Part shown: one piece after another, positions 36,075 through 44,511 of the stretch
Numbering within the stretch: the stretch's first letter is position 1
Layout of the letters: each line of letters starts with the position of its first letter
NCBI GenBank assembly: GCA_947258585.1
Contig: CAMYIZ010000038.1
Location: 24,751-88,750 of the forward strand
Length of the DNA stretch: 64,000 nucleotides
Direction: 5' to 3'
Origin: an uncultured Haliea sp.
GTDB lineage: Bacteria > Pseudomonadota > Gammaproteobacteria > Pseudomonadales > Halieaceae
Made by a program: the position numbers and the translations under genes
The notes under the pieces: generated by a model
Databases searched by the model: none
Told to the model about the DNA's origin: nothing
Seen by the model: the letters and a program-made list of their open reading frames with translations, nothing else

Positions 36075-36105
36075 CCCGCGCTTCCCCACATGTTCCAGGT
36101 TAGCC

Positions 36106-37599
36106 ATGACTGTTCGCACCCGCATCGCCCCGTCCCCCACCGGCGACCCCCACGTCGGCACCGCCTACATTGCGCTGTTCAACCTCTGTTTTGCCCGCGC
36201 CCACGGCGGCCAGTTCATACTGCGCATTGAAGATACCGACCAGGCCCGCAGTACCCCGGCCTCGGAGCAGGCGATTCTCGACTCCCTGCGCTGGCTGGGG
36301 CTGGAGTGGGACGAGGGTCCGGATGTGGGCGGCGCCTGTGGTCCCTATCGCCAGAGCGAGCGTATGGAGCTGTACGGCGCATATGCCATGCAGCTGGTGC
36401 GCGAGGACAAGGCCTTTGTCTGCTACCGCACGCCAGAGGAGCTGGATACCCTGCGCGAAGCGCGTCGCGCCGCCGGTGACAGCACCGCGCTGAAGCCGGC
36501 CGACCTGCGGCTGCCAGCGGAGGAGGTGGCCCGGCGCGAAGCCGCCGACATGCCCTACGTCATTCGCATGGTGGTGCCGGACGAGCCCGGTGCCTGTGTT
36601 ATCGAAGACCTGCTGCGGGGCACCATTGAGCTGGACTGGAGCATGGTGGACGCGCAGATCCTGCTGAAGTCCGACGGCATGCCCACCTACCACCTCGCCA
36701 ACGTGGTGGACGATCACCTGATGGGCATCACCCATGTACTGCGCGGGGAGGAGTGGATCAACTCCGCGCCCAAGCACAAGCTGCTCTACGACTACTTCGG
36801 CTGGGAGATGCCGGTGCTGTGTCACCTGCCGCTGCTGCGCAACCCGGACAAGTCCAAGCTCAGCAAGCGCAAGAATCCCACCAGCATTCTCTACTACCAG
36901 CGCATGGGCTTCCTGCCGGAGGCACTGCTCAACTATCTGGGGCGCATGGGCTGGTCCATGCCCGACGAGAGCGAGAAATTTTCCCTGCAGCAGATGCTGG
37001 ACCACTTCGATATCCAGCGGGTTTCTCTCGGCGGTCCGATTTTCGACGTGGAGAAACTGCGCTGGCTGAACGGGCTCTGGATTCGCGAGGATCTGAGCGA
37101 AGAGCAGCTGGCCCAGCGCCTGGTACAGTGGGCCTACAATCAGGACAACCTGATGCGGGTTCTGCCCCACGCCCAGAAGCGGATGGAAACCCTGAGCGAC
37201 TTTGCGCCGCTGGCATCCTTCCTGGTGTCGGGCACTTTGCCCATCAGCGAGGAGTCCTTTGCCGGTATCAAAGGCGAACGCGAGGACCTGCTGGCGAACC
37301 TGCAGTTCGCCCTCTGGCGCCTGGAGGCTCTGCGAGACTGGGACCGGGATGGGGTGTGGAATGCGCTCAAGGGCCTGGCCGATGCCCTCGATCTCAAGAT
37401 CAAGGACTTGCTGGCGCCGCTGTTCGTCGCCATAGCCGGCTCCAGCGCGTCTTTTTCGGTAGTCGATTCCATGGCCATGCTCGGTCCGGACATGAGCAGG
37501 GCGCGCCTGCGGCACGCCATCGAGGTCCTGGGTGGGGTGTCGAAGAAAGCGGCAAAGCGGCTGGAAAAGGCCTACGCTGAACTCGGCCAGGACGGCTGA
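36106..37599 (+). CDS. gltX: glutamyl-tRNA synthetase
   Basis: A 497-aa class I synthetase. The HIGH-like motif is in [19 protein letters not shown] and the KMSKS-like motif in [13 protein letters not shown]. The glutamyl specificity segment [18 protein letters not shown] is clear, and the C-terminal anticodon-binding helical domain is present. It charges tRNA-Glu. It has its own promoter, and the stop codon lies inside a strong hairpin. Confidence 0.96.
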   Translation: MTVRTRIAPSPTGDPHVGTAYIALFNLCFARAHGGQFILRIEDTDQARSTPASEQAILDSLRWLGLEWDEGPDVGGACGPYRQSERMELYGAYAMQLVREDKAFVCYRTPEELDTLREARRAAGDSTALKPADLRLPAEEVARREAADMPYVIRMVVPDEPGACVIEDLLRGTIELDWSMVDAQILLKSDGMPTYHLANVVDDHLMGITHVLRGEEWINSAPKHKLLYDYFGWEMPVLCHLPLLRNPDKSKLSKRKNPTSILYYQRMGFLPEALLNYLGRMGWSMPDESEKFSLQQMLDHFDIQRVSLGGPIFDVEKLRWLNGLWIREDLSEEQLAQRLVQWAYNQDNLMRVLPHAQKRMETLSDFAPLASFLVSGTLPISEESFAGIKGEREDLLANLQFALWRLEALRDWDRDGVWNALKGLADALDLKIKDLLAPLFVAIAGSSASFSVVDSMAMLGPDMSRARLRHAIEVLGGVSKKAAKRLEKAYAELGQDG

Positions 37600-37612
37600 A
37601 CCGTCCTTGGCC
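37585..37612 (+). other. strong hairpin across the gltX stop codon
   Basis: GGCCAGGACGG pairs with CCGTCCTTGGCC around a 5-nt CTGAA loop, leaving a single bulged T. The gltX TGA is in the loop and the candidate TTG start of the sulfotransferase is in the 3' arm. No T-run follows, so it is not a canonical intrinsic terminator. Confidence 0.7.
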
Positions 37613-38344
37613 ATCCCCCCGGACAGCCGCTTTCGGTTCCTGATCGTCGGCGCGGGCCGCTCCGGTACCAGTCTGCTGACCGCACTGCTGGACCAGCATT
37701 CGCAGCTGGAGGTAGGGTTTGAAGTCGGCAGCATCGACTGCCTGCGCGGGCGCGCGCTGGAGGACGAGCCCGCGCGGCTGTTCCAGCAGCGTAGCGGCGC
37801 CTTTGTCGAGCGCTGTCTCGCGGCTGCGGCGGCATCGCCGGCGGCACTCTGGGGCAACAAGATCACCACCGAGCAGCTCGCGGGCCTCAACAAACACAAT
37901 CTTTATCATGTCCCGCCGCTGGATATCCTGGACGCCTTTTTCAACGACGTGCTCAAGGGCCTGCCGGTCATCTACCTGCTGCGGGACGGTCGCGCCTGTG
38001 TCCAGTCCAAGCTGGCGCGCACAGCCCAGAGCCTGGAACAGGCCTGTGACAGCTGGCGCTATGCCGTGACCGTCTACGAGTTCCTGCAACAGCGGCCCCG
38101 CACACTGTTTATGCGCTTTGAAAATCTGGTACTGAACCCCGAGCGTGAACTGGGGCGTGCCCTGGACCTCCTCGGCGTCGACTTCGAACCGGGTCTCACA
38201 GGCGGCGCGGGTACCATGCACCCGGGCATGCCGCCAGCCTACCGCCGCGCCGGCATAGATCCCGGCCGTGCCACCGATCTCGACAGCACACATCCCTGCG
38301 TGGCCCTGATCGAACCCGAACTGAAGCGCTGCGGTTACCTCTGA
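37607..38344 (+). CDS. PAPS-dependent sulfotransferase family protein
   Basis: A ~245-aa sulfotransferase. The 5'-phosphosulfate loop [21 protein letters not shown] lies near the N-terminus, and the 3'-phosphate-binding segment is [17 protein letters not shown] late [12 protein letters not shown] matches the C-terminal family helix. There is no ATG: the TTG at 37607 is taken as start because it lies 7 bp after the gltX stop and keeps the P-loop near the N-terminus. The start is uncertain. The acceptor is unknown; cell-surface glycans or lipids are plausible. Confidence 0.78.
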   Translation: MAIPPDSRFRFLIVGAGRSGTSLLTALLDQHSQLEVGFEVGSIDCLRGRALEDEPARLFQQRSGAFVERCLAAAAASPAALWGNKITTEQLAGLNKHNLYHVPPLDILDAFFNDVLKGLPVIYLLRDGRACVQSKLARTAQSLEQACDSWRYAVTVYEFLQQRPRTLFMRFENLVLNPERELGRALDLLGVDFEPGLTGGAGTMHPGMPPAYRRAGIDPGRATDLDSTHPCVALIEPELKRCGYL

Positions 38345-38438
38345 ATCACCAGGCCACCGAAGCAGCGCGGCAGCGGTAGCATTCTGTCGACAGCGGCCTA
38401 CAATGTGCTGCTTGATCAATCTGACAGGAGACTCCAGC

Positions 38439-39842
38439 GTGGCCATCAGCGTATTTGACCTGTTCAAGGTGGGGATCGGGCCGTCCAGCTCCCACACCGT
38501 CGGGCCAATGAATGCCGCCCGCCGGTTCGTTCTCGGCCTCGCCGAAGACGGCCGGCTGGAGCGCTGTCAGCGCGTTACCGCGGAACTCTATGGCTCCCTG
38601 GGTGCGACCGGGGCCGGGCACGGGTCGCCCAAGGCGGTGATTCTCGGGCTGGAGGGCGAGGCGCCGGAAACCGTAGTGGTGGATGACATTCCGGCCCGCG
38701 TCGCGGCCGTGCGCGAAGGCGGTAGGCTGCGCCTGCTGGGACGCCAGGAGATCGCCTTCAGTTACCGGGACGACCTGGTCATGCACCGCAGCGAGTCCCT
38801 GCCCTGGCATGCCAACGGCATGCGTTTTACAGCGCTTGATGGCGCCGGCGAGGTCCTGCGAGAGCGGGTCTATTATTCCGTGGGGGGCGGTTTTGTGGTC
38901 GATGAGGCCGCCGCGGAGGGCGGTGACGTCATTGTCGACGACCCCACCGAGCAGCCCTGGCCCTTCACCACCGCCGCCGAGCTATTGCGCCAGTGCAAGG
39001 AGAGCGGGCTCTCGATCAGCGCCCTGATGCTGGAGAACGAGAAGGCGTGGCGCAGTGAAGAGGAAATCCGCGAGGGGCTACTGGCCCTGTGGCGGGTCAT
39101 GGATGCCTGTATCGAGCGGGGCTGCCGCGCCGAGGGAATCCTGCCCGGCGGTCTTAAGGTCAAGCGCCGGGCCGCACAGCTGCACAGACAGTTGAAGAGT
39201 GGCGCCGGCGGCCTGGGGGACGATTCCCTCAACACCATGGACTGGGTCACGCTCTATGCCCTGGCGGTGAATGAGGAAAACGCGGTCGGCGGGCGCATCG
39301 TGACCGCGCCAACCAACGGCGCCGCGGGCATCATTCCGGCGGTGTTCAAGTACTACCTGAAGCACTGCCGGGGCGCCGGCGAAGAGGATGTCACCCGCTA
39401 CCTGCTGACCGCCGCCGCGATCGGCATCCTGTACAAGATCAACGCCTCCATCTCCGGCGCGGAGGTTGGCTGCCAGGGTGAGGTGGGCTCAGCCTGCTCC
39501 ATGGCCGCCGGCGCGCTCGCGGATGCCCTGGGCGGGACTCCCGCCCAGGTCGAGAATGCGGCCGAAATCGCCATGGAACACAATCTCGGCCTGACCTGCG
39601 ACCCCATCGGCGGGCTGGTGCAGGTGCCCTGTATCGAGCGCAATGCCATGGGCGCGATCAAGGCCATCAGCGCCGCCCGCATGGCCCTGCGGGGCAGTGG
39701 CGAACACTATGTATCCCTGGACCAGGTGATCAAGACCATGAAGGACACCGGTCGCGACATGCAGGACAAGTACAAGGAAACCGCCCGCGGCGGCCTGGCA
39801 GTGAATGTGCTGGAGGTCCCGGTGAATTTTGTCGACTGTTGA
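38439..39842 (+). CDS. sdaA: L-serine ammonia-lyase (iron-sulfur type)
   Basis: A 467-aa single-chain L-serine dehydratase. The GTG at 38439 is chosen because AGGAG lies 8 nt upstream and the product then begins [24 protein letters not shown], the conserved N-terminus. The 4Fe-4S ligands lie among Cys in [14 protein letters not shown] and [18 protein letters not shown]. It deaminates serine to pyruvate and ammonia. SdaA and SdaB cannot be told apart here. Confidence 0.93.
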   Translation: MAISVFDLFKVGIGPSSSHTVGPMNAARRFVLGLAEDGRLERCQRVTAELYGSLGATGAGHGSPKAVILGLEGEAPETVVVDDIPARVAAVREGGRLRLLGRQEIAFSYRDDLVMHRSESLPWHANGMRFTALDGAGEVLRERVYYSVGGGFVVDEAAAEGGDVIVDDPTEQPWPFTTAAELLRQCKESGLSISALMLENEKAWRSEEEIREGLLALWRVMDACIERGCRAEGILPGGLKVKRRAAQLHRQLKSGAGGLGDDSLNTMDWVTLYALAVNEENAVGGRIVTAPTNGAAGIIPAVFKYYLKHCRGAGEEDVTRYLLTAAAIGILYKINASISGAEVGCQGEVGSACSMAAGALADALGGTPAQVENAAEIAMEHNLGLTCDPIGGLVQVPCIERNAMGAIKAISAARMALRGSGEHYVSLDQVIKTMKDTGRDMQDKYKETARGGLAVNVLEVPVNFVDC

Positions 39843-39854
39843 GCCGCTTGCTTC

Positions 39855-39883
39855 TTGACACCGCATTCCGGCGTCACTAGAAT
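39855..39883 (+). promoter_or_regulatory. tRNA-Ala promoter
   Basis: A consensus TTGACA (39855-39860), exact 17-bp spacer and TAGAAT (39878-39883), followed by a GC-rich discriminator (TCGCGTCC) as expected for a stringently controlled stable RNA promoter. It lies 18 bp before the tRNA. Confidence 0.85.
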
Positions 39884-39901
39884 TCGCGTCCTCAGAGTTT
39901 T

Positions 39902-39977
<76 letters not shown>

Positions 39978-40704
39978 ATCAAATCAAGTAGATAGGCCAA
40001 TCCGCGAGCGAGGGTTGGCCTTTTTGCTTTCTGGGTTTTTGCCCCACTTTGTGCCCCACCGATGATAATCGCTTCCCGCTCCAGGCATGAGGGCAGCAAT
40101 ACGTGGATTTGATTGGACTTGCTGGTATGCGCCCCCATGGTGTCTGTGTCAGTCTTTCTCCAGAGGCATCACGTCGCCTATTCGACCCGTCACTCGCAGA
40201 GGGCTGACCCCAGCCCGGCGGTCAGTCTGGATTTGAGGGCATCTTGGCATTGCGCTGCGTCATCTGGCAGCGAGGGTCTCTCCACTATGGAAACAGCTCG
40301 ATGTACCGCCAAAGCACCTGGATTGGATTTTCACGACCCTGATGCCATGCTCGCTATCCATGGTGACGCTGGGGTGCAGCAAGGCATGTCACGCAAGGGC
40401 TGGGGCCATGTACGGGAGAGGAGGGCGCGTCGTGAAAGGCGCGTTTCCGGGGAACTTTCAGTCTGGCGTACCCTGCCAGGATGAGTCAGTAGAGTAGTTA
40501 ACCGGCGGACCCTCTCTGGACGGTCCATGGATTTATTGGACCGGAATACAGATTGTGTCAGCCAATCGTGGACAGGTTTCAGGGCAGACCACATACTTTT
40601 GAGGTTTCCCGGAACAAGCCTGCCATCGTGATGAAACCTTGCGCTTTCCAACAGCACCAACCTGCCGCCGAGTTTCTCGGTAACCGCGCTGTAGATGATT
40701 GGCC
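39978..40704 (+). other. degenerate intergenic stretch downstream of tRNA-Ala
   Basis: No convincing gene is seen. Apart from the tRNA terminator, the minus strand at about 40026-40062 encodes VGHKVGQKPRKQK, which resembles the C-terminus of tRNA-targeting tyrosine integrases, but no conserved catalytic domain is attached. The remainder has short open frames without recognisable products. It looks like decayed mobile DNA. Confidence 0.5.
39994..40025 (+). terminator. intrinsic terminator after tRNA-Ala
   Basis: AGGCCAA / TTGGCCT stem with a 14-nt loop, with a run of T residues at the 3' arm (40021-40025). Confidence 0.8.
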
Positions 40705-41910
40705 ATGACCGCCCACAAATGGCAATTTACTGCTCGCTTCCGCCGCCAGGCCTTCGGCTGGCGCTCTGATCTGCCCATCAAGCGGATCCAGGAAGCCGTC
40801 AAGGAAATCAAGCAGGTCGCACGCAAGGAGCCTGTTCTGGCGGCCGAGGGCGCCGTCACCCTGCTGGTGAAACTCTCTCCGGCGCTGGAACAGGTGGATA
40901 GCTCCTCGGGTGCCCTGGGTTCGGCGGTCAATAGAGCCATAGATACCCTTGTGCCGATCATTGCCAAGGCAGACGTCGATACGCCCTTGCGCCAGCGTTG
41001 GCTGGACCGCTTGTGGGAGGCGCTGCAGGAAGACGATATGCCTTACATCGAAATCCTGGGCGACCACTGGGGCGACTTGTGCGCGACACCCGAAGTGGCG
41101 TCACAGTGGGCTGACGAATTCCTCCCTGTTCTCGTAAGTATGTGGAGTCCGGCAGCACCTCGCCACGGATACTTCAAGGGCACGACGGCCTGCCTGGCAT
41201 CCCTGTACGCGGCGGGCCGCTATCAGGAGCTGCTGGCATTGCTCGATATGGCGCCGTTCAAGTGGTGGCATGACCGTCGCTGGGGCGTAAAAGCGCTCGC
41301 GGCAATGGGCAAGAAATCCGAAGCCATCCGTTATGCCGAGGAATCCCGCGGTCTCAATGATCCGGGCTGGCAGATTGCCCAGGCCTGTGAAGCCATCCTG
41401 CTGTCCTCCGGCTTGGCCGACGAGGCGTACCGCCGCTATGCCATTGAGGCCAACCAGGCCACAACGTACCTGGCGACATTTCGCGCCATCGCCAGGAAGT
41501 ATCCCGACAGGCCAGCGGAACAGATCCTGCGTGACCTGATCGCCAGCACGCCCGGCGCCGAGGGTAAATGGTTCGCCGCGGCCAAGGACGCGGGGCTGTT
41601 TGCGGTTGCTGCTGAACTCGCGACGCGCAGCCCGACCGATCCACGCACCCTGACGCGAGCCGCCCGCGACTACGCCGAGAAGCAGCCCGACTTCGCGCTG
41701 GCGGCGGGACTGGCTGCACTGCATTGGATCTCGCAAGGCCATGGTTATGAGATTACGGGTGCTGATGTGCTTGATGCCTACTCGGCAGTCATGCAGGCGG
41801 CTTCAACGGCAGACATTGCGGCGGGAGTTAGTGCGCAGATTAGCGCCATGTATGCAGCACCGGAAGGAGAGTTTCTGCGGACCATTCTGGCTCGTCAGTT
41901 GTCGAGTTGA
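40705..41910 (+). CDS. conserved-type hypothetical protein, helical repeat
   Basis: A 401-aa soluble protein starting at the ATG at 40705 (MTAHKWQFTARFRRQAFGW). It has no signal peptide or membrane segment. The sequence is almost wholly alpha-helical with TPR-like alternation: LWEALQEDDMPYIEILGDHWG, SLYAAGRYQELLALLDM, ALAAMGKKSEAIRYAEES, AILLSSGLADEAYRRYAIEA. It resembles a widespread bacterial family of unknown function that I cannot name. The ribosome site is weak. It lies between the tRNA-linked debris and an integrase pseudogene, so it may be island cargo. Confidence 0.7.
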   Translation: MTAHKWQFTARFRRQAFGWRSDLPIKRIQEAVKEIKQVARKEPVLAAEGAVTLLVKLSPALEQVDSSSGALGSAVNRAIDTLVPIIAKADVDTPLRQRWLDRLWEALQEDDMPYIEILGDHWGDLCATPEVASQWADEFLPVLVSMWSPAAPRHGYFKGTTACLASLYAAGRYQELLALLDMAPFKWWHDRRWGVKALAAMGKKSEAIRYAEESRGLNDPGWQIAQACEAILLSSGLADEAYRRYAIEANQATTYLATFRAIARKYPDRPAEQILRDLIASTPGAEGKWFAAAKDAGLFAVAAELATRSPTDPRTLTRAARDYAEKQPDFALAAGLAALHWISQGHGYEITGADVLDAYSAVMQAASTADIAAGVSAQISAMYAAPEGEFLRTILARQLSS

Positions 41911-41991
41911 ATGTCATTCCTGCGAGCGGTCCCGCAGTGCGTGCGCCAATGCAGTAGTCTTGTCACATCAGGCTTGGAATGTCGCCATTGG

Positions 41992-42037
41992 GTTGCATTA
42001 TGTCGGTCTTTGTCAATAAATACCGACAAAACGCAAC
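41992..42037. repeat. interrupted inverted repeat
   Basis: GTTGC-N5-GTCGGT and its complement ACCGAC-N5-GCAAC are separated by 14 bp. The symmetric spacing is striking. It lies just past the truncated 3' end of the integrase pseudogene. It could be a recombination site, operator or hairpin. Confidence 0.6.
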
Positions 42038-42070
42038 ATCATGGATTGGCAGCGTCTTTAAGGTAGGTGA

Positions 42071-42469
42071 TCAGCGGATCCACCCATGGATGGTCATGCA
42101 ACATCCGCTATCGTATCCGAGCAACACGTGCAGTATTGACACCTTGCCGTCCACCATCAGTCCGCGCCAAGGCTGTCGCTTTTCCGCCCACCGTAGCATC
42201 CGGCCGATGTCATTGCTTCGGACCACCACGGAGCGATTCAGGCCGCGGGCGCGGATGCCGCGCAAGACCGCCAGAATGTCTCGCTCTGCCAGGGTGGACA
42301 GCTTGAGTTCCTCATTCCCATCCTGTCGTGCCACCCCGTCCTTGATCCATGCTTTGAACAAGTCGGTCACAGTCAGGTTATGGGTGGCTTAGCGCTTCGC
42401 GTCAGCGATGGTCGCCTCCACGGCTGCCTGTGCTTCGATCCGAGCTGCGTTCTTGGCTGCAGTAGGGTC
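42071..42469 (-). pseudogene. broken tyrosine (P4-type) integrase fragment
   Basis: Reading on the minus strand from 42469, the frame gives DPTAAKNAARIEAQAAVEATIADAKR, then a TAA (42391-42389), then in the same frame ATHNLTVTDLFKAWIKDGVARQDGNEEL. This is the start of the core-binding domain of tRNA-directed integrases. A further segment, DILAVLRGIRARGLNRS, and RWAEKRQPWRGLMVDGK match the same domain, but the ~20 residues normally between NEEL and this part are missing (junction ~42295). The frame ends before any catalytic R-H-R-Y domain. It is thus inactivated by a nonsense codon, an internal deletion and 3' truncation. It points toward tRNA-Ala, as an element integrase would. Confidence 0.72.
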
Positions 42470-42581
42470 ACAACCCCATTGGTCACTACGACCCGGACAC
42501 AGAGGGTTTGTTGGCTGATCACAGCCCGGAAAGGAAATTGCTGAGCGAAACTGGCGCGACCCGGCAGTCGCGCCGCGGAAC

Positions 42582-44270
42582 TCAGAACAGGTAGTACGCG
42601 AACACGTAGACCATCAACAGCAGCACGATCCACAGGGCGGTGGTGCCGATTTCCCAGGAGCGCCCCAGAGGGCCGGTGTGGCCCATGGTGTTGCGGGCGG
42701 AGGTGGTAATGGCGTTGAGCGCGCCCCCGAGCCGGGCCTGGGCGGCATTGACCAGGGGGGAGCCGAGGCGGCTGCCTGCGCGCGACAGCAGCGGCAGGCC
42801 CTTGCGCCACAGCCAGTCCACATCCAGTGAGAGGGTCAGGGTGCGCTGCATCCACGGCAGCAGCAGGAAGAAGGCGAGCCCGGAGAACAACAGCAGCTGC
42901 AGGTAGAACAGGACCTTGCCCGCTTTGTAGGGCACGTAGTCCACTGCATAGGGCAGCAGCGGATACAGGAGTTGCGGATAGACCCCCAGCAGGATACAGA
43001 GCCCGGCGAAAAACAGCATGGCGACTGTCATGTTCCAGGGCGCGTCTTTCGGCCGCAGTCCGGAATCCTTCTGGAAAAACACAAACCAGGGAAACTTGAT
43101 ACCCGCGTGCAGGAATACGCCGGCGGAGGCGGCGGCCAGCAGGAAGTACACCAGCATCAGGCCTTCATCGACGGAGGCCTGGGAAATCATGGTCTTGGTG
43201 GTGAAACCCGAGGTGAGCGGGAAGCTGGAGATCGCCAGCGCCCCGATCACGCCACACCACATGGTGATGGGCATGGTGCGGAACAGGCCGCCGACATCGG
43301 TGCACAGGTGCATGCCGGTGCGCATCACTACCACCCCCGCACTCATGAACAGCAAGGCCTTGTAGATAATGTGCGCGAAGGCGTGGGCGGCGGCGCCGTT
43401 GATCGCCATTTCCGTGCCGATTCCCACGGCGCACACCATGAAGCCCACCTGGTTGACGATGGAGAAGGCCAGGATGCGGCGGATATCGTTTTCCAGCAGG
43501 GCGTAGATGATGCCGTAGAAGACCATGAACAGCCCGACCCAGATCAGGATCGACTCGCCGGGGAACAGCAGGATGAGGGCGAGAATGGCGGTTTTGGTAG
43601 TGAAGGCCGAGAGAAACACCGATCCCGTCGGGCTGGCATTTGGGTAGGCGTCGGATAGCCAGGCCGACAGCGGTGGCGCGGCGGCATTGATCAGGATGCC
43701 GATCAGGATCATCCAGGTGCTGAAGTCGGTGGCCTGCAATGCACGGATGTCGAGGGAGCCGCTGCTGATCAGCAGCCCCTCGATGCCGACCTTCAGGACC
43801 ACGCCGCCCAGCAGGTGCATGATGGCGTAGCGCACGCCGGCCGCACGGGCCTTTTCCGTCCCACCGCACCACACCACAACCGTGGAGAACAGCGCCATCA
43901 GCTCCCAGAACACGAACAGCGTCAGCAGGTCGCCGGCAAAGGAGACGCCGACGGCACCGGCGGCGTAGAACTGCGCTGCCACCAGTTCCGTGCGCCGGGC
44001 GTGATTGAAGGCAAAGACGGCACCGGTGGCTGCCATGATGGCGAAGATGGTGGCAAAGAGCCGGCGTACCGGGCTGCCCTCCACCAGTTCCAGCGGGTAG
44101 CCGAGGAAGGAGGCCTCGAGACTGACCCCGTCCGGCACCTGCCAGATACCGTACAGGCACACGAGTGGCGCGCCAATGACCACGAAGGCGCGCAGCTGGC
44201 GCGAGCCGATGGCGGCGGTCAGCAGGGCACCGCCGATCAGGGCGAGGGCAGGGGGCAGGGATTCAAACAT
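42582..44270 (-). CDS. Mrp-type antiporter subunit, D-like (third copy)
   Basis: A 562-aa Proton_antipo_M protein with ~14 membrane helices and a C-terminal extension. The TM5 Glu is present (LFVFWELMALFS). At the TM7 position where MrpA/MrpD/NuoL carry Lys, it has Asn (ILINAAAPPLSAWL), and the nearby His is Ser. The TM8 Lys is kept (SAFTTKTAILAL). It therefore belongs to a divergent D-like branch. It is the last gene of the operon and overlaps the small upstream gene by 8 bp. It is a likely membrane subunit for cation/proton transport. Confidence 0.83.
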   Translation of the reverse strand: MFESLPPALALIGGALLTAAIGSRQLRAFVVIGAPLVCLYGIWQVPDGVSLEASFLGYPLELVEGSPVRRLFATIFAIMAATGAVFAFNHARRTELVAAQFYAAGAVGVSFAGDLLTLFVFWELMALFSTVVVWCGGTEKARAAGVRYAIMHLLGGVVLKVGIEGLLISSGSLDIRALQATDFSTWMILIGILINAAAPPLSAWLSDAYPNASPTGSVFLSAFTTKTAILALILLFPGESILIWVGLFMVFYGIIYALLENDIRRILAFSIVNQVGFMVCAVGIGTEMAINGAAAHAFAHIIYKALLFMSAGVVVMRTGMHLCTDVGGLFRTMPITMWCGVIGALAISSFPLTSGFTTKTMISQASVDEGLMLVYFLLAAASAGVFLHAGIKFPWFVFFQKDSGLRPKDAPWNMTVAMLFFAGLCILLGVYPQLLYPLLPYAVDYVPYKAGKVLFYLQLLLFSGLAFFLLLPWMQRTLTLSLDVDWLWRKGLPLLSRAGSRLGSPLVNAAQARLGGALNAITTSARNTMGHTGPLGRSWEIGTTALWIVLLLMVYVFAYYLF

Positions 44271-44511
44271 CGTAGTAGGTGTCCGGACGCTTGAGCAGAG
44301 CGCCGAGCAGCTTGGCCCCGAAGACCATCAACACACAGCTGAAAAAGCCGAACAGGGCGCCGAAACCGAACCAGCCATCCACCCCGAAGTAGCCATGGAT
44401 CGGCACCAACCACTGCAGGGCCACGGTCACCGCCAGGGTGACGTAGCCGATGATCCACAGCCGGCGGATGGTTGCGGGACGGGTGAGCCAGTGATTGTCA
44501 GGTGGGTTCAT
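44263..44511 (-). CDS. small membrane protein of the Mrp operon
   Basis: An 82-aa protein with two hydrophobic helices (IIGYVTLAVTVALQWLV and FGALFGFFSCVLMVFGAKLLGALL) and a short charged tail. It overlaps its upstream neighbour by 4 bp (ATGA) and its downstream neighbour by 8 bp, so it is a true operon member. I do not recognise the family. A structural or assembly subunit between two antiporter-like subunits is plausible. Confidence 0.75.
   Translation of the reverse strand: MNPPDNHWLTRPATIRRLWIIGYVTLAVTVALQWLVPIHGYFGVDGWFGFGALFGFFSCVLMVFGAKLLGALLKRPDTYYDV

Noticed and set aside
40113..40484. Possible 123-residue gene after tRNA-Ala
   Set aside because: No ribosome site, no family features and composition unlike neighbouring genes; treated as part of the decayed island.
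39978..42581. Active prophage or integrative element
   Set aside because: No structural, replication or intact integrase genes; the integrase fragment is broken in several ways.
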